In this document: piece after piece, positions 9,430 through 19,879 of the stretch
How the letters are laid out: the number at the start of each line of letters is the position of its first letter
Position numbering within the stretch: the stretch's first letter is position 1
Source of the DNA: Deltaproteobacteria bacterium
GTDB lineage: Bacteria > Desulfobacterota > Syntrophobacteria > Syntrophobacterales > Syntrophobacteraceae
Assembly: GCA_012517315.1 (NCBI GenBank)
Contig: JAAYVE010000024.1
Coordinates: forward strand, 62,001-126,000
Reading direction: 5' to 3'
Length of the DNA: 64,000 nucleotides
Notes under the pieces: model-generated
Databases searched by the model: none
Seen by the model: the letters and a program-made list of their open reading frames with translations, nothing else
What the model was told of the DNA's origin: nothing
Position numbers and translations under genes: made by a program

Positions 9430-9963
9430 ATGAAAAGGACCGGGATTCCAGTGCCTCGAATCGTTCACGTCGCCTTGCCGGGATTGATGCTTCTCATGGC
9501 CGCCTCGTGTGCTCTGATGCCTCAAGGGCCGCCTTCCGGGAGGGCACCCCTGGGACCTGAAGAAATTCGGGCCTTGGAGATGCGGATCCACGAGGCCGTC
9601 AACCGCCACCGGGTTTCTGTGGGATTGCAACCCCTGGCCTACAGCGAGAGGATTGCCGCGGTAGCCCGAAAACACAGTCGGGACATGGCGGAAGGAAAAG
9701 TGCCTTTCGGGCACAGTGGCTTCCAATCAAGGTTCGAGGTCCTTTCCCAGGGAATCTCCGGCGTGGCGATGGGGGAAAACGTGGGAGTCAATGATTATCC
9801 CCGGGAGACGACGGCACGGATGGCCGTCGCCAAATGGCTGGAGAGTTCAGGACACCGGGAATGCTTGGAAGATGCGTTCCATGTGACAGGAGTTGGTGTG
9901 GCCGCGGATTCCAGGGGAAACTTTTACTACACACAGATCTTCTTCCGAGGGGCCGGATCCTAG
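9430..9963 (+). CDS. CAP/SCP-domain lipoprotein
   Basis: A 177-residue secreted protein with a CAP (SCP/PR-1, YkwD-like) domain. ATG 9430 follows AAGGAG. The N-terminus has a charged start, the hydrophobic VALPGLMLLMAAS and a cysteine in lipobox-like context, so it is probably an outer-membrane or periplasmic lipoprotein. The domain shows EAVNRHRVSVGLQPL, ARKHSRDMAEG, the GENVG motif, AKWLESSGHRECL and a terminal FYYTQIF strand, with the histidine and glutamate positions expected for the CAP cavity. Bacterial CAP proteins are of mostly unknown function. It lies just after the PsiE gene, separated by a GC-rich inverted repeat at about 9357-9400. Confidence 0.82.
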   Translation: MKRTGIPVPRIVHVALPGLMLLMAASCALMPQGPPSGRAPLGPEEIRALEMRIHEAVNRHRVSVGLQPLAYSERIAAVARKHSRDMAEGKVPFGHSGFQSRFEVLSQGISGVAMGENVGVNDYPRETTARMAVAKWLESSGHRECLEDAFHVTGVGVAADSRGNFYYTQIFFRGAGS

Positions 9964-10405
9964 AACCCGAGGTTCCCCGTCCACCGCGAGCACCTGTCCC
10001 CCGTGCGAACTGGCCGGCACCTGCGGGCTTGCGCAATTCCACCCGGATGTCTGTCGGAATCGGTCTCTCAAAGTCCCCGGTTTGACACGTGTTCATGAAC
10101 CGACCACAAGAACGCCCGCCGTTACGGGATCCATCCAAATCCAAGGAATCTTCAAGGAAGCCGGTTGACTCCGGCATGATCGCAGAGGACTTCATCGTTG
10201 AAGATCCCCTATTCGACTCGCAACAGGGAACCTCTCACAGGGGTGAAATTCCTCGTGGACGGGCGGCCCGTCCGGGGAGAAGGGCTTGCCTCCCGTCCGA
10301 TGGCCTCTTTAAGGCTCTCTTCATCCGGATGGTGCGGCCTTTCCTCTCATGATCGCGGACAAAGCCGATGGGACTGTTTCGTCTCGGGGATAGGGGTTCT
10401 TGTCG
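9964..10405. other. Intergenic region, convergent
   Basis: About 440 bases between the CAP lipoprotein (plus) and metallophosphoesterase (minus) genes, which converge. It contains a short GGACGGGCGGCCCGTCC inverted repeat near 10256-10273 that could act in termination, but no clear U-tract terminator or gene. Confidence 0.4.
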
Positions 10406-11230
10406 TCACCCGGAACTTCCCTTCAAGAGTTCCATGTATCGCCGGATTGTCGGGATATTTGAAAAGAAACGGTTTTCCGAGAGTTCCTTGAGGAGTTGTT
10501 CCCACGGATAGGGGATGCGGAAGAGGGTGATGGTTTCGGCGCTGTCGTCCAGGAGAACCGCGTTGGCCTGAGGCACCCCGTCGCGATAAGGCCCTCCCAC
10601 ACTCCCGCCCTTGACCCAGTATCTTGCATCGGCTTTGAGGCGAACGGTGACGGAACCCGTTGTCGTGGGCTTGTGGACCGTCACGTTTGCCACGGTGGGT
10701 GCATCGATCCCGCCTGGCAGTTCATAGATCGCCGGCAAATGGTCATGTCCCGAAAGGATGACCCTCTGGGGGAAGCTCTTCCACCGGGGGAGAGCGCCCT
10801 CGAGAGCGGCCTCGTCCAGGTAGTCGAAGTTGCCGATATGAGGCGCATTCCCGGCTTCCGGCAAATGGAAGGGGCTGTGGTGGACGGCGACATGGTCCGG
10901 TTTTTCGATCATGAGAGGAAGACCGAGAAGGTACTCCGGATCATCGGGAGCATGGGCCAGGAGTCCGGCGTTGTAGGCCGTCGCCTGCATGCGGTCCAGT
11001 TGCCTCGGATGGTCCGTGAATAAGCCCGCCACCATGAGATCGTGGTTTCCCGCCACGGTTGGCAGACGGAGGGAGCGCATCCGGCGGAGTGTCCGGTCTC
11101 CGAACGGCAGCCATCCCACCAGGTCTCCCAAGCAGTAGACGACATCGGGTTTCAGGCTGTCCATGTGCCTGAGACAGGCTTCCAGTGCGTAAACATTTCC
11201 GTGCAGGTCACCAAAGCAGTAGATGCGCAT
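10406..11230 (-). CDS. Calcineurin-like metallophosphoesterase
   Basis: A 274-residue YfcE/ApaH-like metallophosphoesterase. The canonical dimetal motifs appear in order: GDLHGN (residues 7-12), GDLVG, GNHD, a histidine in VHHSP, and GHDH. The substrate is unknown; similar proteins hydrolyse phosphodiesters or cyclic nucleotides. It starts 10 bases after the comEC stop, so it is translated from the same minus-strand message as comEC, murA, prmC, prfA and rpmE. The link to DNA uptake is only by position. Confidence 0.88.
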   Translation of the reverse strand: MRIYCFGDLHGNVYALEACLRHMDSLKPDVVYCLGDLVGWLPFGDRTLRRMRSLRLPTVAGNHDLMVAGLFTDHPRQLDRMQATAYNAGLLAHAPDDPEYLLGLPLMIEKPDHVAVHHSPFHLPEAGNAPHIGNFDYLDEAALEGALPRWKSFPQRVILSGHDHLPAIYELPGGIDAPTVANVTVHKPTTTGSVTVRLKADARYWVKGGSVGGPYRDGVPQANAVLLDDSAETITLFRIPYPWEQLLKELSENRFFSNIPTIRRYMELLKGSSG

Positions 11231-11240
11231 GGGTTTCTCC

Positions 11241-13817
11241 TTAACGGGTTTCCAGGAATGGATGGATTCTCCACTTCCTTCCGTCGGACGCGGCCCGTAT
11301 GGTACCGTTCAGGTCCGTGCGGAAAACGGGGATGCCCCGGTTGCGGCAATTGTCCAGGACCGTCAGCGCGGGGAAGTGGAAAGGGTTTTCGAAACCACAG
11401 GAAAATGCCACCGCCGCTGGTTTGAGTCGGTCCAAGAGATAGGGGCCGTTGGACCGCCCACTGCCGTGGTGGGCACCCACCAGGAAGACCGGACCTCGGA
11501 GAATGCCGGCCTGGAAGATTTTCTCTTCCAGACTCCGGTTGATGTCCCCAGGGATGATGCAGTGAGTCTCCCGGTAGTCGATCTGGACCACCGCCGAGAC
11601 ATCGTTGAGGTCTTTTCCGTCCCATTCTTCCCGGAGGTATGTTTCTGACGGATGAAGGAAACGGACTTGGCTGGGGCCGACGGTCAGTTGCGGCGGGCCG
11701 TCCATGAGGTTCCGGATGGGGATGCCCCGTTTGCGGGCGATGTCGGCAGGGTGTACCCAACTGCTGTGTTCCGCGGTGATGCCGGTTTCCCAGAAGCAAC
11801 CGACCCGGAAATGGGACAGGATGAAATTCAAACCGCGACTGTGGTCGGGGTGGTCGTGGGAAAGGACAACGTGGTCCAGTTTCCGGATTCCGGTCGCCCA
11901 GAGAAAAGGTGCCACCACTGCACGTCCTATGTCGAAGGAGTCATTGGGGAACCCTCCCCCGTCCACCAGCATCGTTTCACCGGTGGGGAATTGCACCAGG
12001 GTGGAAGCACCCTGCCCAACGTCAAGAACATGGACCATGAGGTCTCCGCCGGCGGGAGAGGGGGCGACCAGGGGGGAACTCATGAGGAGAGGTCCGCATG
12101 CGCAGACAGCCAGCCCTGCAACGGCCAGCAGCTTCCTTTTCAGTGGGCCGATGAAAAGGAGGACGGCCAGCAGCGCATAACAGAAGGCGAGGGAGATGGG
12201 GGCGGGTTTCCCCACCCAGAAGTAAGACCAGGAGAATTTGCCGAACCATAGGATCGTATCCTGGGTGACCTGGAGCAGTCGGCCGGCAAGGTAAAGCACG
12301 GGAGTTCCCAGGTGTTCGTGGACGGCGAAGAGGGCGACACTCGCCAGACTGCACGGCAGCACAAGGAACCCCACAAGGGGCACCAGAACGACATTGGCGG
12401 CAAGCCCCGCGAGGGAGAGCCCGTGAAAGTAGTAAACGGTCAGGGGAAGCACGAGGAGGTTCACGGCAACCGACATCCAGAATGCCTCCTCAAAAGGTCT
12501 CAACAAACTGCCCGGCCATCCTCCCGGCGCGAAGACAGGGTGAAGACGGCTCAACCGGAATCGCTCGAACTTCGGATAGAGGGTGAAAATGGCGAGCATG
12601 CAGACGAAAGTCAACTGGAAGGAGATGTGCCCCAGGGCATTGGGGTCCATGATCAGGATGGCCAATGCCGAAAGGCCCAGAACGGACAGGGGATCGGGAT
12701 TCCGGTGGCGATGGGCGGCAAGGGTACAAACCGTCAGCATGAGCATGGACCGCCAGATGGGCGGCGAAGTGAACCCTGCGATGGCCCCATAGGTGCCGGC
12801 GGCCAGAAGTGCCGGCCAAAGGGCCATTCGGCGGTCTGACCGGCTCCGGAGGAGGGTGGGGCGAAAAAAGCGGATCGCCGCGGAAAAAATCCGGAAGACA
12901 AAAAAGGTGACCAGACCCAGGTGAAGTCCGCCGATGGAGAGCAGATGTGTGACGCCCGCTCTTGCGAGGTGTTCAAACCATTCCGGGGAAACCAGCCGCT
13001 GGTAACCCAGGATCAGGGCAGCGTGAAAAGCCGCGGTGTCAGGGGAAAGGTGACGAGTGACCCACTGGAGACCCTCCTGCCTGAAGCGGTCCACAGATTG
13101 CATCACCCGATCGGCTGCATGGCGGGAGAAAAGAGACGGAGCCGCCAGTTTAAGGACGGTACGCCCCTCGGAAATGAAAGCCCGCCCGTAAAAGCCCTGT
13201 TCCGCCTGGTGGCGCACGTAATCGAACCCCCCCGGGTTGCTGAAGTTATGGAATCGTTTCAAATGCAAAAAAACCAGCATCCGGTCGCCTGCCGCAACTT
13301 GGCCGGGTGTGAAGCGGTCCCGTTCCATTGAAGCGAGCACGCACACATTCAGCGGGATTTCCTCTTCCTCAGTGATGACCTTCTCAAGGCACAGAGGCAA
13401 ACGTACCCTTTGGGGCGTGAAGTCAGGGGGGTGAACGACGTGAGCCATGAAGAGGCTTGAGGACTTCCCCAGGAAGGGTTCGAGGCGGGGATGGGAGGGA
13501 GAGTGAGGGGCGGCGGATCGATCTGCCAGAAAACCCAGGCAGAAGAAGAGGACCAGTGGCAGAAAAACTAGCCGCAATTTTGATGACTTGCAAAAAACCA
13601 GGACGCAGTGGAGTCCCAGGAGAATCGCCCCGGAAGTGACAAGAACAACAGGGGGGCAAAAAGAGGCAATCGGTGTCCCTATGGCGATTCCAAGAATGAA
13701 GGCAGCCGCCAGATGGAAGATGGAGCGGGGAACGGGAGGGGCCCCTTCGGCGGGACGAGCCTCCCCCGAGGATGTTTTGCTGCCGGGCGGTGAAGGGTGG
13801 TCCGCTTCCAATTTCAT
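11241..13817 (-). CDS. comEC: DNA internalization channel protein ComEC/Rec2
   Basis: An 858-residue inner-membrane protein for transport of single-stranded DNA during natural transformation. The N-terminal membrane segments and DUF4131-like region are followed by the Competence domain (ALILGYQRLVSPEWFEHLARAG, VTHLLSIGGLHLGLV, SPPIWRSMLML). The C-terminal metallo-beta-lactamase domain starts at about residue 590 (VLDVGQGASTLVQFPTG, LVDGGG) and has the HDHPDH metal-binding motif, suggesting it degrades the non-transported strand. ATG start after a GGAG site, 87 bases after murA. With the two PilT-type ATPases near 52-54 kb this suggests type IV pilus-dependent transformation could be possible; the other pilus and com genes are not in the window. 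Confidence 0.93.
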   Translation of the reverse strand: MKLEADHPSPPGSKTSSGEARPAEGAPPVPRSIFHLAAAFILGIAIGTPIASFCPPVVLVTSGAILLGLHCVLVFCKSSKLRLVFLPLVLFFCLGFLADRSAAPHSPSHPRLEPFLGKSSSLFMAHVVHPPDFTPQRVRLPLCLEKVITEEEEIPLNVCVLASMERDRFTPGQVAAGDRMLVFLHLKRFHNFSNPGGFDYVRHQAEQGFYGRAFISEGRTVLKLAAPSLFSRHAADRVMQSVDRFRQEGLQWVTRHLSPDTAAFHAALILGYQRLVSPEWFEHLARAGVTHLLSIGGLHLGLVTFFVFRIFSAAIRFFRPTLLRSRSDRRMALWPALLAAGTYGAIAGFTSPPIWRSMLMLTVCTLAAHRHRNPDPLSVLGLSALAILIMDPNALGHISFQLTFVCMLAIFTLYPKFERFRLSRLHPVFAPGGWPGSLLRPFEEAFWMSVAVNLLVLPLTVYYFHGLSLAGLAANVVLVPLVGFLVLPCSLASVALFAVHEHLGTPVLYLAGRLLQVTQDTILWFGKFSWSYFWVGKPAPISLAFCYALLAVLLFIGPLKRKLLAVAGLAVCACGPLLMSSPLVAPSPAGGDLMVHVLDVGQGASTLVQFPTGETMLVDGGGFPNDSFDIGRAVVAPFLWATGIRKLDHVVLSHDHPDHSRGLNFILSHFRVGCFWETGITAEHSSWVHPADIARKRGIPIRNLMDGPPQLTVGPSQVRFLHPSETYLREEWDGKDLNDVSAVVQIDYRETHCIIPGDINRSLEEKIFQAGILRGPVFLVGAHHGSGRSNGPYLLDRLKPAAVAFSCGFENPFHFPALTVLDNCRNRGIPVFRTDLNGTIRAASDGRKWRIHPFLETR

Positions 13818-13904
13818 GCATCTCCGCTGGGGACTCTCTCAGGATGTAGACGTCCGCCCCTTGGCGGTCGCCTGCCGGTGGAGCCTGGCTGTGGCGTCCG
13901 CTGA

Positions 13905-15155
13905 TTATTCCCGCACCCTCCGGATTCTTGCCCCCACGGCTGCCAGCTTGTGTTCGATGGTTTCATATCCCCGGTCGAGATGGTAAATGCGGTGGACTTC
14001 CGTCGTGCCTTCCGCAGCAAGTCCTGCAAGGACCAGGGAGGCGGAGGCGCGCAGATCCGTCGCCATGACGGGGGCCCCGGAGAGCTTTGCCACCCCTTTC
14101 ACAACGGCCGTCCTCCCCTCCAGTTCGATATCGGCTCCCATACGTTTGAGCTCCAGCACGTGCATGAAACGATTTTCGAAGATCTGTTCGACTATGACGC
14201 TCGTAGCGTCGCCTAGAGCCATGAGGGACATGAACTGGGCCTGCATGTCCGTGGGAAAGCCCGGAAAGGGGCGGGTTTTTACGCCCACGCTCACGATGCG
14301 GCCATTTCCGCGGACTTCAACTGTTTCCCCGTGAATCTCAATGACGAGACCGGCCGCCTTGAGCTTTTCCGTCACCGCTCCGAGATGTTCAGGTCGGCAG
14401 TGGACCAGCTTGAGGTGTCCGTTGGTGATCCCCGCGGCCACCATGTAGGTTGCCGCCTCGATGCGGTCCGGGATCACCGTGAAATGGCTCGCAGTGAGAT
14501 CATCCACTCCCCGGACGGTGATGGTGTCCGAACCGACCCCTTCGATGCATGCCCCCATGCGGGAGAGATACTCCGCAAGAGCCGCAACCTCAGGTTCCTT
14601 GGCCGCATTGTAGAGGGTGGTCGTGCCCCGAGCGAGGGCCGCGGCCATCATCAGGTTCTCGGTCCCCGTCACCGTCACTTGATCCAAGAAAATGGAAGCT
14701 CCTTTCAAGCGGTCCGCCCTCGCGACCACGTATCCGTGCTCCAATTGCACCTGGGCACCCATCTGTTCCAGACCCTTCAGGTGCAGGTTGATGGGACGCG
14801 CCCCGATGGCGCATCCGCCCGGTAGGGAGACCTTCGCCTCTCCGTATCGTGCCACTAGAGGACCGAGCACCAGAACCGAGGCCCGCATGGTCTTCACCAG
14901 TTCATAGGGGGCTTCAAGGGTGTGGATGTGGCGGGTGTCGATGGCCAGCCGGGCCTCATCCTCACACACGGCTCCCATGTGCTCCAAAAGTCTGAGCATC
15001 GTGCGGATGTCCCGTAGACGGGGGATGTTGGAAAATGTGTGCATACCGGGGGCCAGGAGGGATGCAGCCATCAGGGGAAGCGCCGCGTTCTTGGCCCCGC
15101 TAATGTGCACTTCACCGTGCAGGGGCACACCACCATCGATGAGAAGCTTGTCCAT
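13905..15155 (-). CDS. murA: UDP-N-acetylglucosamine 1-carboxyvinyltransferase
   Basis: MurA transfers enolpyruvate from PEP to UDP-GlcNAc, the first committed step of peptidoglycan synthesis, in the cytoplasm. The 416-residue product is family length. [16 protein letters not shown] near the N-terminus, the catalytic-loop cysteine in [16 protein letters not shown] (the fosfomycin target) and [10 protein letters not shown] are diagnostic. The start is ATG 15155 with GGTG about 9 bases upstream; a GTG at 15167 overlaps the prmC stop (GTGA) and would add four residues (MKRS). It follows prmC directly, a conserved order in many bacteria. Confidence 0.96.
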   Translation of the reverse strand: MDKLLIDGGVPLHGEVHISGAKNAALPLMAASLLAPGMHTFSNIPRLRDIRTMLRLLEHMGAVCEDEARLAIDTRHIHTLEAPYELVKTMRASVLVLGPLVARYGEAKVSLPGGCAIGARPINLHLKGLEQMGAQVQLEHGYVVARADRLKGASIFLDQVTVTGTENLMMAAALARGTTTLYNAAKEPEVAALAEYLSRMGACIEGVGSDTITVRGVDDLTASHFTVIPDRIEAATYMVAAGITNGHLKLVHCRPEHLGAVTEKLKAAGLVIEIHGETVEVRGNGRIVSVGVKTRPFPGFPTDMQAQFMSLMALGDATSVIVEQIFENRFMHVLELKRMGADIELEGRTAVVKGVAKLSGAPVMATDLRASASLVLAGLAAEGTTEVHRIYHLDRGYETIEHKLAAVGARIRRVRE

Positions 15156-15163
15156 GGATCTTT

Positions 15164-16036
15164 TCACCTTTCGGTTTTCGTGGCCTGGAGTATCCTTGGA
15201 ATGCCTGCATAATCCCGCCAGAACCTGTGATCTTGGAAATGAGGGTTTTGGGCCGTCTCCCGTTCCAACAGTTCTTCTTGACCGTAGCCGATCTCGAGGA
15301 GGAGGAAGCCCCCGGGTTTGAGAAACGGGGGGGCTTCCCTCAAAATGCGGCGAATGATGTCCGTTCCCTCCAGTCCCCCGCCGCGCAGGGCGCCAGCAGG
15401 TTCATAGTCCCTGATTTCCGGGGGCAGATGAGGAAACTCCCTTTCCCCCACGTAAGGGGGGTTGGAAAGGATTCCGTCGAAGAAAGGCCTGTGGGACTTC
15501 AGGGCTGAAAAAAGATCCATGGCCACGGGAAAAACCCTTTGCTGAAGGCCGTGTCTCCATGCGTTGCGCCGGGCTACCTGCAGAGCGGGCCAGGAACGGT
15601 CCGAGGCCACGACCCGAAGGCCGGGGTTCTCGTGAGCCAATGCCACGGCGACCGCTCCCGATCCAGTCCCCAAGTCCAGGAGGCGCGCCGGTCGGTCCTT
15701 CAAGATCTCAAGGGCTTTCTCCACAAGGAGCTCTGTTTCAGGCCTGGGTATGAGCACCGCCGGCGTGACCTCCAGTTCGAGCGACCAGAATTCCTGCCTC
15801 CCCGTGATGTACTGGGTGGGTTCCCGGCGACCTCTTCGCCGCACCATTTCACGGTAGAGGGAGAGCTCCTGGGACGTGAGGGGTTTGTCGTAGTGGAGGT
15901 ACAGCTCCAGGCGCTCCATGTGAAGCACATGGGCGAGGAGGACTTCGGCGTTGGCCCTCGGCTGATCGATCCCTTTCCGAACGAAATACTCCGATGTCCA
16001 CTGGATCACCCTGAGGATGGTCCATGTTTCACCCAT
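15164..16036 (-). CDS. prmC: Release factor glutamine methyltransferase
   Basis: PrmC (HemK) methylates the glutamine of the GGQ motif in release factors RF1 and RF2 using S-adenosylmethionine. The 290-residue product has the N-terminal helical domain ([22 protein letters not shown]), the [13 protein letters not shown] segment, the SAM-binding [16 protein letters not shown] and the substrate-binding NPPY motif. The start is ATG 16036; the frame is open to 16099, but the family N-terminus begins at GETWTILRV. It sits between its substrate gene prfA and murA, in the usual operon arrangement. Confidence 0.95.
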   Translation of the reverse strand: MGETWTILRVIQWTSEYFVRKGIDQPRANAEVLLAHVLHMERLELYLHYDKPLTSQELSLYREMVRRRGRREPTQYITGRQEFWSLELEVTPAVLIPRPETELLVEKALEILKDRPARLLDLGTGSGAVAVALAHENPGLRVVASDRSWPALQVARRNAWRHGLQQRVFPVAMDLFSALKSHRPFFDGILSNPPYVGEREFPHLPPEIRDYEPAGALRGGGLEGTDIIRRILREAPPFLKPGGFLLLEIGYGQEELLERETAQNPHFQDHRFWRDYAGIPRILQATKTER

Positions 16037-16170
16037 CCTGATTCCCTTCAGGGGCGTCGCGCAATGCCCGCGTCTCCAGGCGGCACGCCTTGCCGTCACC
16101 GATAAAGGGAGCAGGGGAAGAATTCTCCTTCCCCAGGAGCGCCCGCAAAGGCTGCGCGCGGCCTCTTCTT

Positions 16171-17241
16171 TCAGTCCTGGCTTCCCTTGAGCGCTTCCGT
16201 TTGGAAGTGGGTGATGAGGGGGTCGATGATTTCGTCAAGGTTGCCCTCCAAGACTGTATCCAGCTTGTAAAGGGTGAGGTTGATCCGATGGTCGGAAACA
16301 CGGTTCTGGGGGAAGTTGTAGGTGCGGATCCTCTCGCTGCGATCACCCGTTCCCACCTGGCTTTTCCGTTCCTGGGCGATCTTGCTTTCCTGCTCCATCT
16401 GCATCTGGTCCAGGAGTCGGGCCCGCAGCACTTTCAACGCCTTGGCCTTGTTCTTGTGCTGGGATTTTTCGTCCTGGCAGATGACCACCAGTCCCGATGG
16501 AACGTGCGTGATCCGCACCGCCGAGTCAGTGGTGTTCACGCTCTGCCCGCCGGGGCCTGAAGACCGGAACACATCCACCCGAAGGTCGTTGGGGTCGATG
16601 TAGACATCCACTTCCTCGGCTTCGGGGAGGACAGCCACAGTGACAGCGGAGGTGTGTATCCTTCCCTGGCTTTCCGTCACCGGCACCCGCTGCACCCGGT
16701 GGACCCCCCGCTCGTACTTCATGCGACTGAACGCTCCTTTCCCGTTCACCGCGGCGATGATTTCCTTGTAGCCCCCTATCCCCGTCTGATGGGCATCCAG
16801 GATCTCCACCTTCCATCGTCGCAGCTCGGCGTAGCGGGAATACATGCGAAACAGGTCAGACACGAAGAGGGCGGCTTCGTCCCCGCCTGTCCCCGCTCGA
16901 ATTTCCAGGATGACATTCTTTTCGTCGTTGGGATCCCTGGGGAGCATCATCACTTTGAGGGCCGTCTCGCTCTCCTCCACCTGGCTGCGCAGCTGGTTGA
17001 GGTCACTGCGGATGAGTTCCCTCATCTCCGGGTCGGTTTCCACGTCCAGCAGGTCCTGATTGTCCTGGATCTGCTGCCTGAGGGTCTTGAGGTTCCGGTA
17101 GGCTTCCACCACAGGGGCGATTTCGGAACGCTCCCTGGCCAGCTTCTGATATTCCTTCTGGTTGGCAAGGATTTCCGGTTTGCCCAGTTCCTCTTCCAGT
17201 TTCAAGAACCGCTCTTCTACGCTTTCCAGGCGATCAAACAT
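16171..17241 (-). CDS. prfA: Peptide chain release factor 1
   Basis: RF1 reads UAA and UAG stop codons and triggers peptide release. The 356 residues carry the GGQ motif in [16 protein letters not shown] and the P-x-T stop-codon-recognition tripeptide (PVT, within [11 protein letters not shown]), which separates RF1 from RF2. The C-terminal half has the [20 protein letters not shown] stretch. A normal RF1 agrees with TAG being an ordinary stop in this genome; rpmE, rho, trxA and trxB all end in TAG. It is followed by prmC, which modifies its GGQ glutamine. Confidence 0.97.
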   Translation of the reverse strand: MFDRLESVEERFLKLEEELGKPEILANQKEYQKLARERSEIAPVVEAYRNLKTLRQQIQDNQDLLDVETDPEMRELIRSDLNQLRSQVEESETALKVMMLPRDPNDEKNVILEIRAGTGGDEAALFVSDLFRMYSRYAELRRWKVEILDAHQTGIGGYKEIIAAVNGKGAFSRMKYERGVHRVQRVPVTESQGRIHTSAVTVAVLPEAEEVDVYIDPNDLRVDVFRSSGPGGQSVNTTDSAVRITHVPSGLVVICQDEKSQHKNKAKALKVLRARLLDQMQMEQESKIAQERKSQVGTGDRSERIRTYNFPQNRVSDHRINLTLYKLDTVLEGNLDEIIDPLITHFQTEALKGSQD

Positions 17242-17475
17242 GGTGTGCGAACCCCGGGTGGTGTCGCGGAGCCGCCTTCCACACGCAGGTGGCGGCCCTC
17301 AAGTGGAATAAAGGGAACCCTCCTCGCCTGACTGCGCCAAATGCTTGAAAGGCGTGTATCGGACCTCTCATTGTGCCTTCGGGGTCGGGGGTCTGGCGGG
17401 AGGGGTTCGGCCGTATGAAACGTTTGGAAGAATCGTCTCCGAGGACTTCGAAGGAGAGAGCAGGAAAAACGGGAC

Positions 17476-17706
17476 CTACTTCTCCCCCGACTTCTGCTCC
17501 TTGTTCTGAAATTTCTCGTATTTCTTCAAAAAGCGTTCGATGCGCCCTGCGGAATCCACCAGCTTCTGCTTGCCGGTGTAAAAGGGATGGCACTTGGAGC
17601 AGATTTCCACCCGGATTTCCTTCTTGGTGGAACCCGTGGGAATTTCGTGGCCACAGGCACATCGAACGACGGTCTTGTGATAGGCGGGATGAATGTTTTC
17701 CTTCAT
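17476..17706 (-). CDS. rpmE: 50S ribosomal protein L31, zinc-binding type
   Basis: A 76-residue L31. It keeps the C+ zinc-binding pattern: CAC near residues 16-18 and [10 protein letters not shown] near residues 37-40, so it is the zinc form rather than the zinc-free RpmE2. [10 protein letters not shown] is the standard N-terminus, with an AAGAGGAAGG ribosome-binding site. The C-terminal tail ([15 protein letters not shown]) is slightly longer than in E. coli. A good sigma-70 promoter lies 50 bases upstream. It heads the rpmE-prfA-prmC-murA-comEC cluster, with 234 bases before prfA. Confidence 0.97.
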   Translation of the reverse strand: MKENIHPAYHKTVVRCACGHEIPTGSTKKEIRVEICSKCHPFYTGKQKLVDSAGRIERFLKKYEKFQNKEQKSGEK

Positions 17707-17755
17707 GAATTTTCCTTCCTCTTAGAATCCTTTTGTCAGGCCGCAAAAACAATAC

Positions 17756-17785
17756 ATTATAGACAAGCTGCAACAGTCTTTGCAA
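17756..17785 (-). promoter_or_regulatory. Sigma-70 promoter of rpmE operon
   Basis: On the minus strand a perfect TATAAT (17756-17761) lies 18 bases downstream of TTGCAA (17780-17785), ending about 50 bases before the rpmE start. Confidence 0.65.
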
Positions 17786-17880
17786 TCCCAATTGCCGGAC
17801 TCCGGGGAAAAGATGGACGCAGGGGCCGCCCCCATCTTAGACCCTTCCATGGAGCCGGGAATAAAAGCGACCTGAAACCC

Positions 17881-19212
17881 CTAGCGGTTCATGGAAGCCA
17901 GGAACTCGGCGTTGTTCTTCGTCCCCTGCATCTTATCCAGCAGGAACTCCATGGCATCGATGGGGTTCAGGGGAGAGAGGAGCTTGCGAAGGATCCAGAT
18001 GCGGTTGAGGTCGTCGCCGTGGAGGAGGAGTTCCTCTTTCCGGGTTCCGGACTTGTTGATGTCGATGGCCGGGAATATCCTTCTGTCCGCAAGCTTGCGT
18101 TCGAGGACGATTTCCATGTTCCCCGTGCCCTTGAACTCTTCGAAGATCACTTCATCCATCCGGCTTCCCGTTTCAATGAGGGCCGTGGCGATGATGGTGA
18201 GGCTTCCTCCCTGTTCCACGTTTCGCGCCGCGCCGAAGAAGCGTTTGGGTCTGTGAAGGGCGTTGGAATCCAGACCTCCGGAGAGGATCTTGCCGCTCGG
18301 GGGCACCACCGTGTTGTAGGCGCGTGCAAGCCTGGTGATGCTGTCCAGGAGGATCACCACGTCCCGTTTGTGTTCCACGAGGCGCTTGGCCTTTTCGATC
18401 ACCATTTCCGCCACCTGGACATGTCGCTGCGGCGGTTCGTCGAAGGTGGAACTCACTACCTCGGCGCGCACGTTGCGCTGCATGTCGGTGACCTCTTCAG
18501 GTCGCTCGTCGATGAGCAACACGATAAGGTAGGCGTCCTTGTGATTCACCGTGATGGCGTTGGCGATGTTCTGGAGGAGCATCGTCTTCCCCGTGCGGGG
18601 TTGGGCTACGATGAGCCCCCTCTGGCCAAACCCGATGGGAGTGAGCAGATCCATCACCCGGGTGGAAAGGTTGTCAGAGAGGCTTTCGAGCTTGATCCTG
18701 CGATCAGGGTAGAGAGGGGTGAGGTTGTCAAAAAGAATCTTGTCCCGAGCCACTTCGGGGTCTTCATAATTGACCGCCTCCACCTTGAGCAGGGCGAAAT
18801 AGCGCTCGTTGTCCTTGGGGGGCCTGATTTGCCCGGAGATGCTGTCCCCTGTTCTCAGGTTGAACCGGCGGATCTGGGAGGGTGATACGTAGATGTCGTC
18901 AGGGCCCGGAAGATAGTTGTAATTCTGGCTTCTCAGAAAGCCGAAACCATCGGGGAGGATTTCCAGGACACCTTCTCCGTAAATGAGCCCGCTCATTTCC
19001 GCCTGGGCCTGGAGCAGGGCAAAGATCAATTCCTGCTTCCGCATGGAACTGGCGCCCTCAATGTTCAGCGCCTTGGCAATGGCGAGCAACTCCTTGATAT
19101 TCACCTTTTTCAGCTCTACGAGATTCATCTCGTTGTGATGCTGATCGCGCCCTCCCGCCTGCTTGCCTGCCTTTTGCGGTTCTTCCAACGCGCTCTGTGT
19201 CGGTTCCGTCAT
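17881..19212 (-). CDS. rho: Transcription termination factor Rho
   Basis: Rho is a hexameric RNA-dependent ATPase that ends transcription of untranslated RNA. The 443-residue product has the N-terminal helical domain ([20 protein letters not shown]), the RNA-binding cold-shock fold ([19 protein letters not shown]), a Walker A variant ([13 protein letters not shown]), the Walker B region [16 protein letters not shown] and the secondary RNA-binding loop near [15 protein letters not shown] place the start at ATG 19212 (GGAG site), giving a short polar extension of about 28 residues; an internal ATG at 19128 matches the usual family start. Rho genes are commonly autoregulated, and a long untranslated leader is suggested here. 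Confidence 0.96.
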   Translation of the reverse strand: MTEPTQSALEEPQKAGKQAGGRDQHHNEMNLVELKKVNIKELLAIAKALNIEGASSMRKQELIFALLQAQAEMSGLIYGEGVLEILPDGFGFLRSQNYNYLPGPDDIYVSPSQIRRFNLRTGDSISGQIRPPKDNERYFALLKVEAVNYEDPEVARDKILFDNLTPLYPDRRIKLESLSDNLSTRVMDLLTPIGFGQRGLIVAQPRTGKTMLLQNIANAITVNHKDAYLIVLLIDERPEEVTDMQRNVRAEVVSSTFDEPPQRHVQVAEMVIEKAKRLVEHKRDVVILLDSITRLARAYNTVVPPSGKILSGGLDSNALHRPKRFFGAARNVEQGGSLTIIATALIETGSRMDEVIFEEFKGTGNMEIVLERKLADRRIFPAIDINKSGTRKEELLLHGDDLNRIWILRKLLSPLNPIDAMEFLLDKMQGTKNNAEFLASMNR

Positions 19213-19879
19213 GATGTGATGTCTCCGTTGCAAAATGGTGAGATGGGACCATGATCTTTCAGGGCCATGGTTTCAACCCGACTGAGGGATCCTCAGGCAC
19301 CGGTGTTCGGGCATCCCTGTGCCGCCACATGTTTATCGCGCCTCCTCCGAAAAGGAAGAGGCATACCCCGTGATTCGGCTCCCAAGGCCTAATGGAAAAG
19401 GGGGCAGTTGGTGAGTTCCCACCGGGCTCGAGATTCTGCACGGACAACCTGATGCCAACCTGTTGACTTGCCGCGAGTGCTGAGATTATCGGCATGGAGA
19501 GAGAGGCTGCATTAAGGGTTTATGGGTGTATGAACGCGGCGCTGATCCTGAGTCTCACGGTGCGTCCGAAATGGGAACCTTGATTAATGGGGCGACTCCT
19601 GAAGGCAGGCCTTTTCCCTGGGGTCAGAGCCAGTATGCAGGATGTTTTTCTCCTTTGTCAACATCTTTAGCGACGTGTTGCCAAGGACTGCTTCATCCCC
19701 TGTTCGGGTTCCGGCCCGGCGGTCAGGCTCAGAGTGGGAAAGACCTGCGGACCGATAGCCCATAAGAAGTTTCGGGGGCGGGATCAGCGAGAAGAAAAAG
19801 CCACTGCGCTCTTCCAAAAAGCGGTCAGGTGCATAAGCTTTCCGGAAGGGAGGCTGGCGCAAGGGAACAGGTGAGCCGA
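19213..19879. other. Long region between rho and bamD: probable rho leader
   Basis: About 670 bases without a credible gene. A minus-strand promoter candidate at 19632-19661 would give rho a 5' leader of roughly 410 bases. No 6S RNA, tmRNA or tRNA structure was recognised. Confidence 0.45.
19632..19661 (-). promoter_or_regulatory. Candidate sigma-70 promoter of rho
   Basis: Minus-strand TTGACA (19656-19661), an 18-base spacer and CATACT (19632-19637). It points at rho with a long leader; the -10 match is only moderate. Confidence 0.4.
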
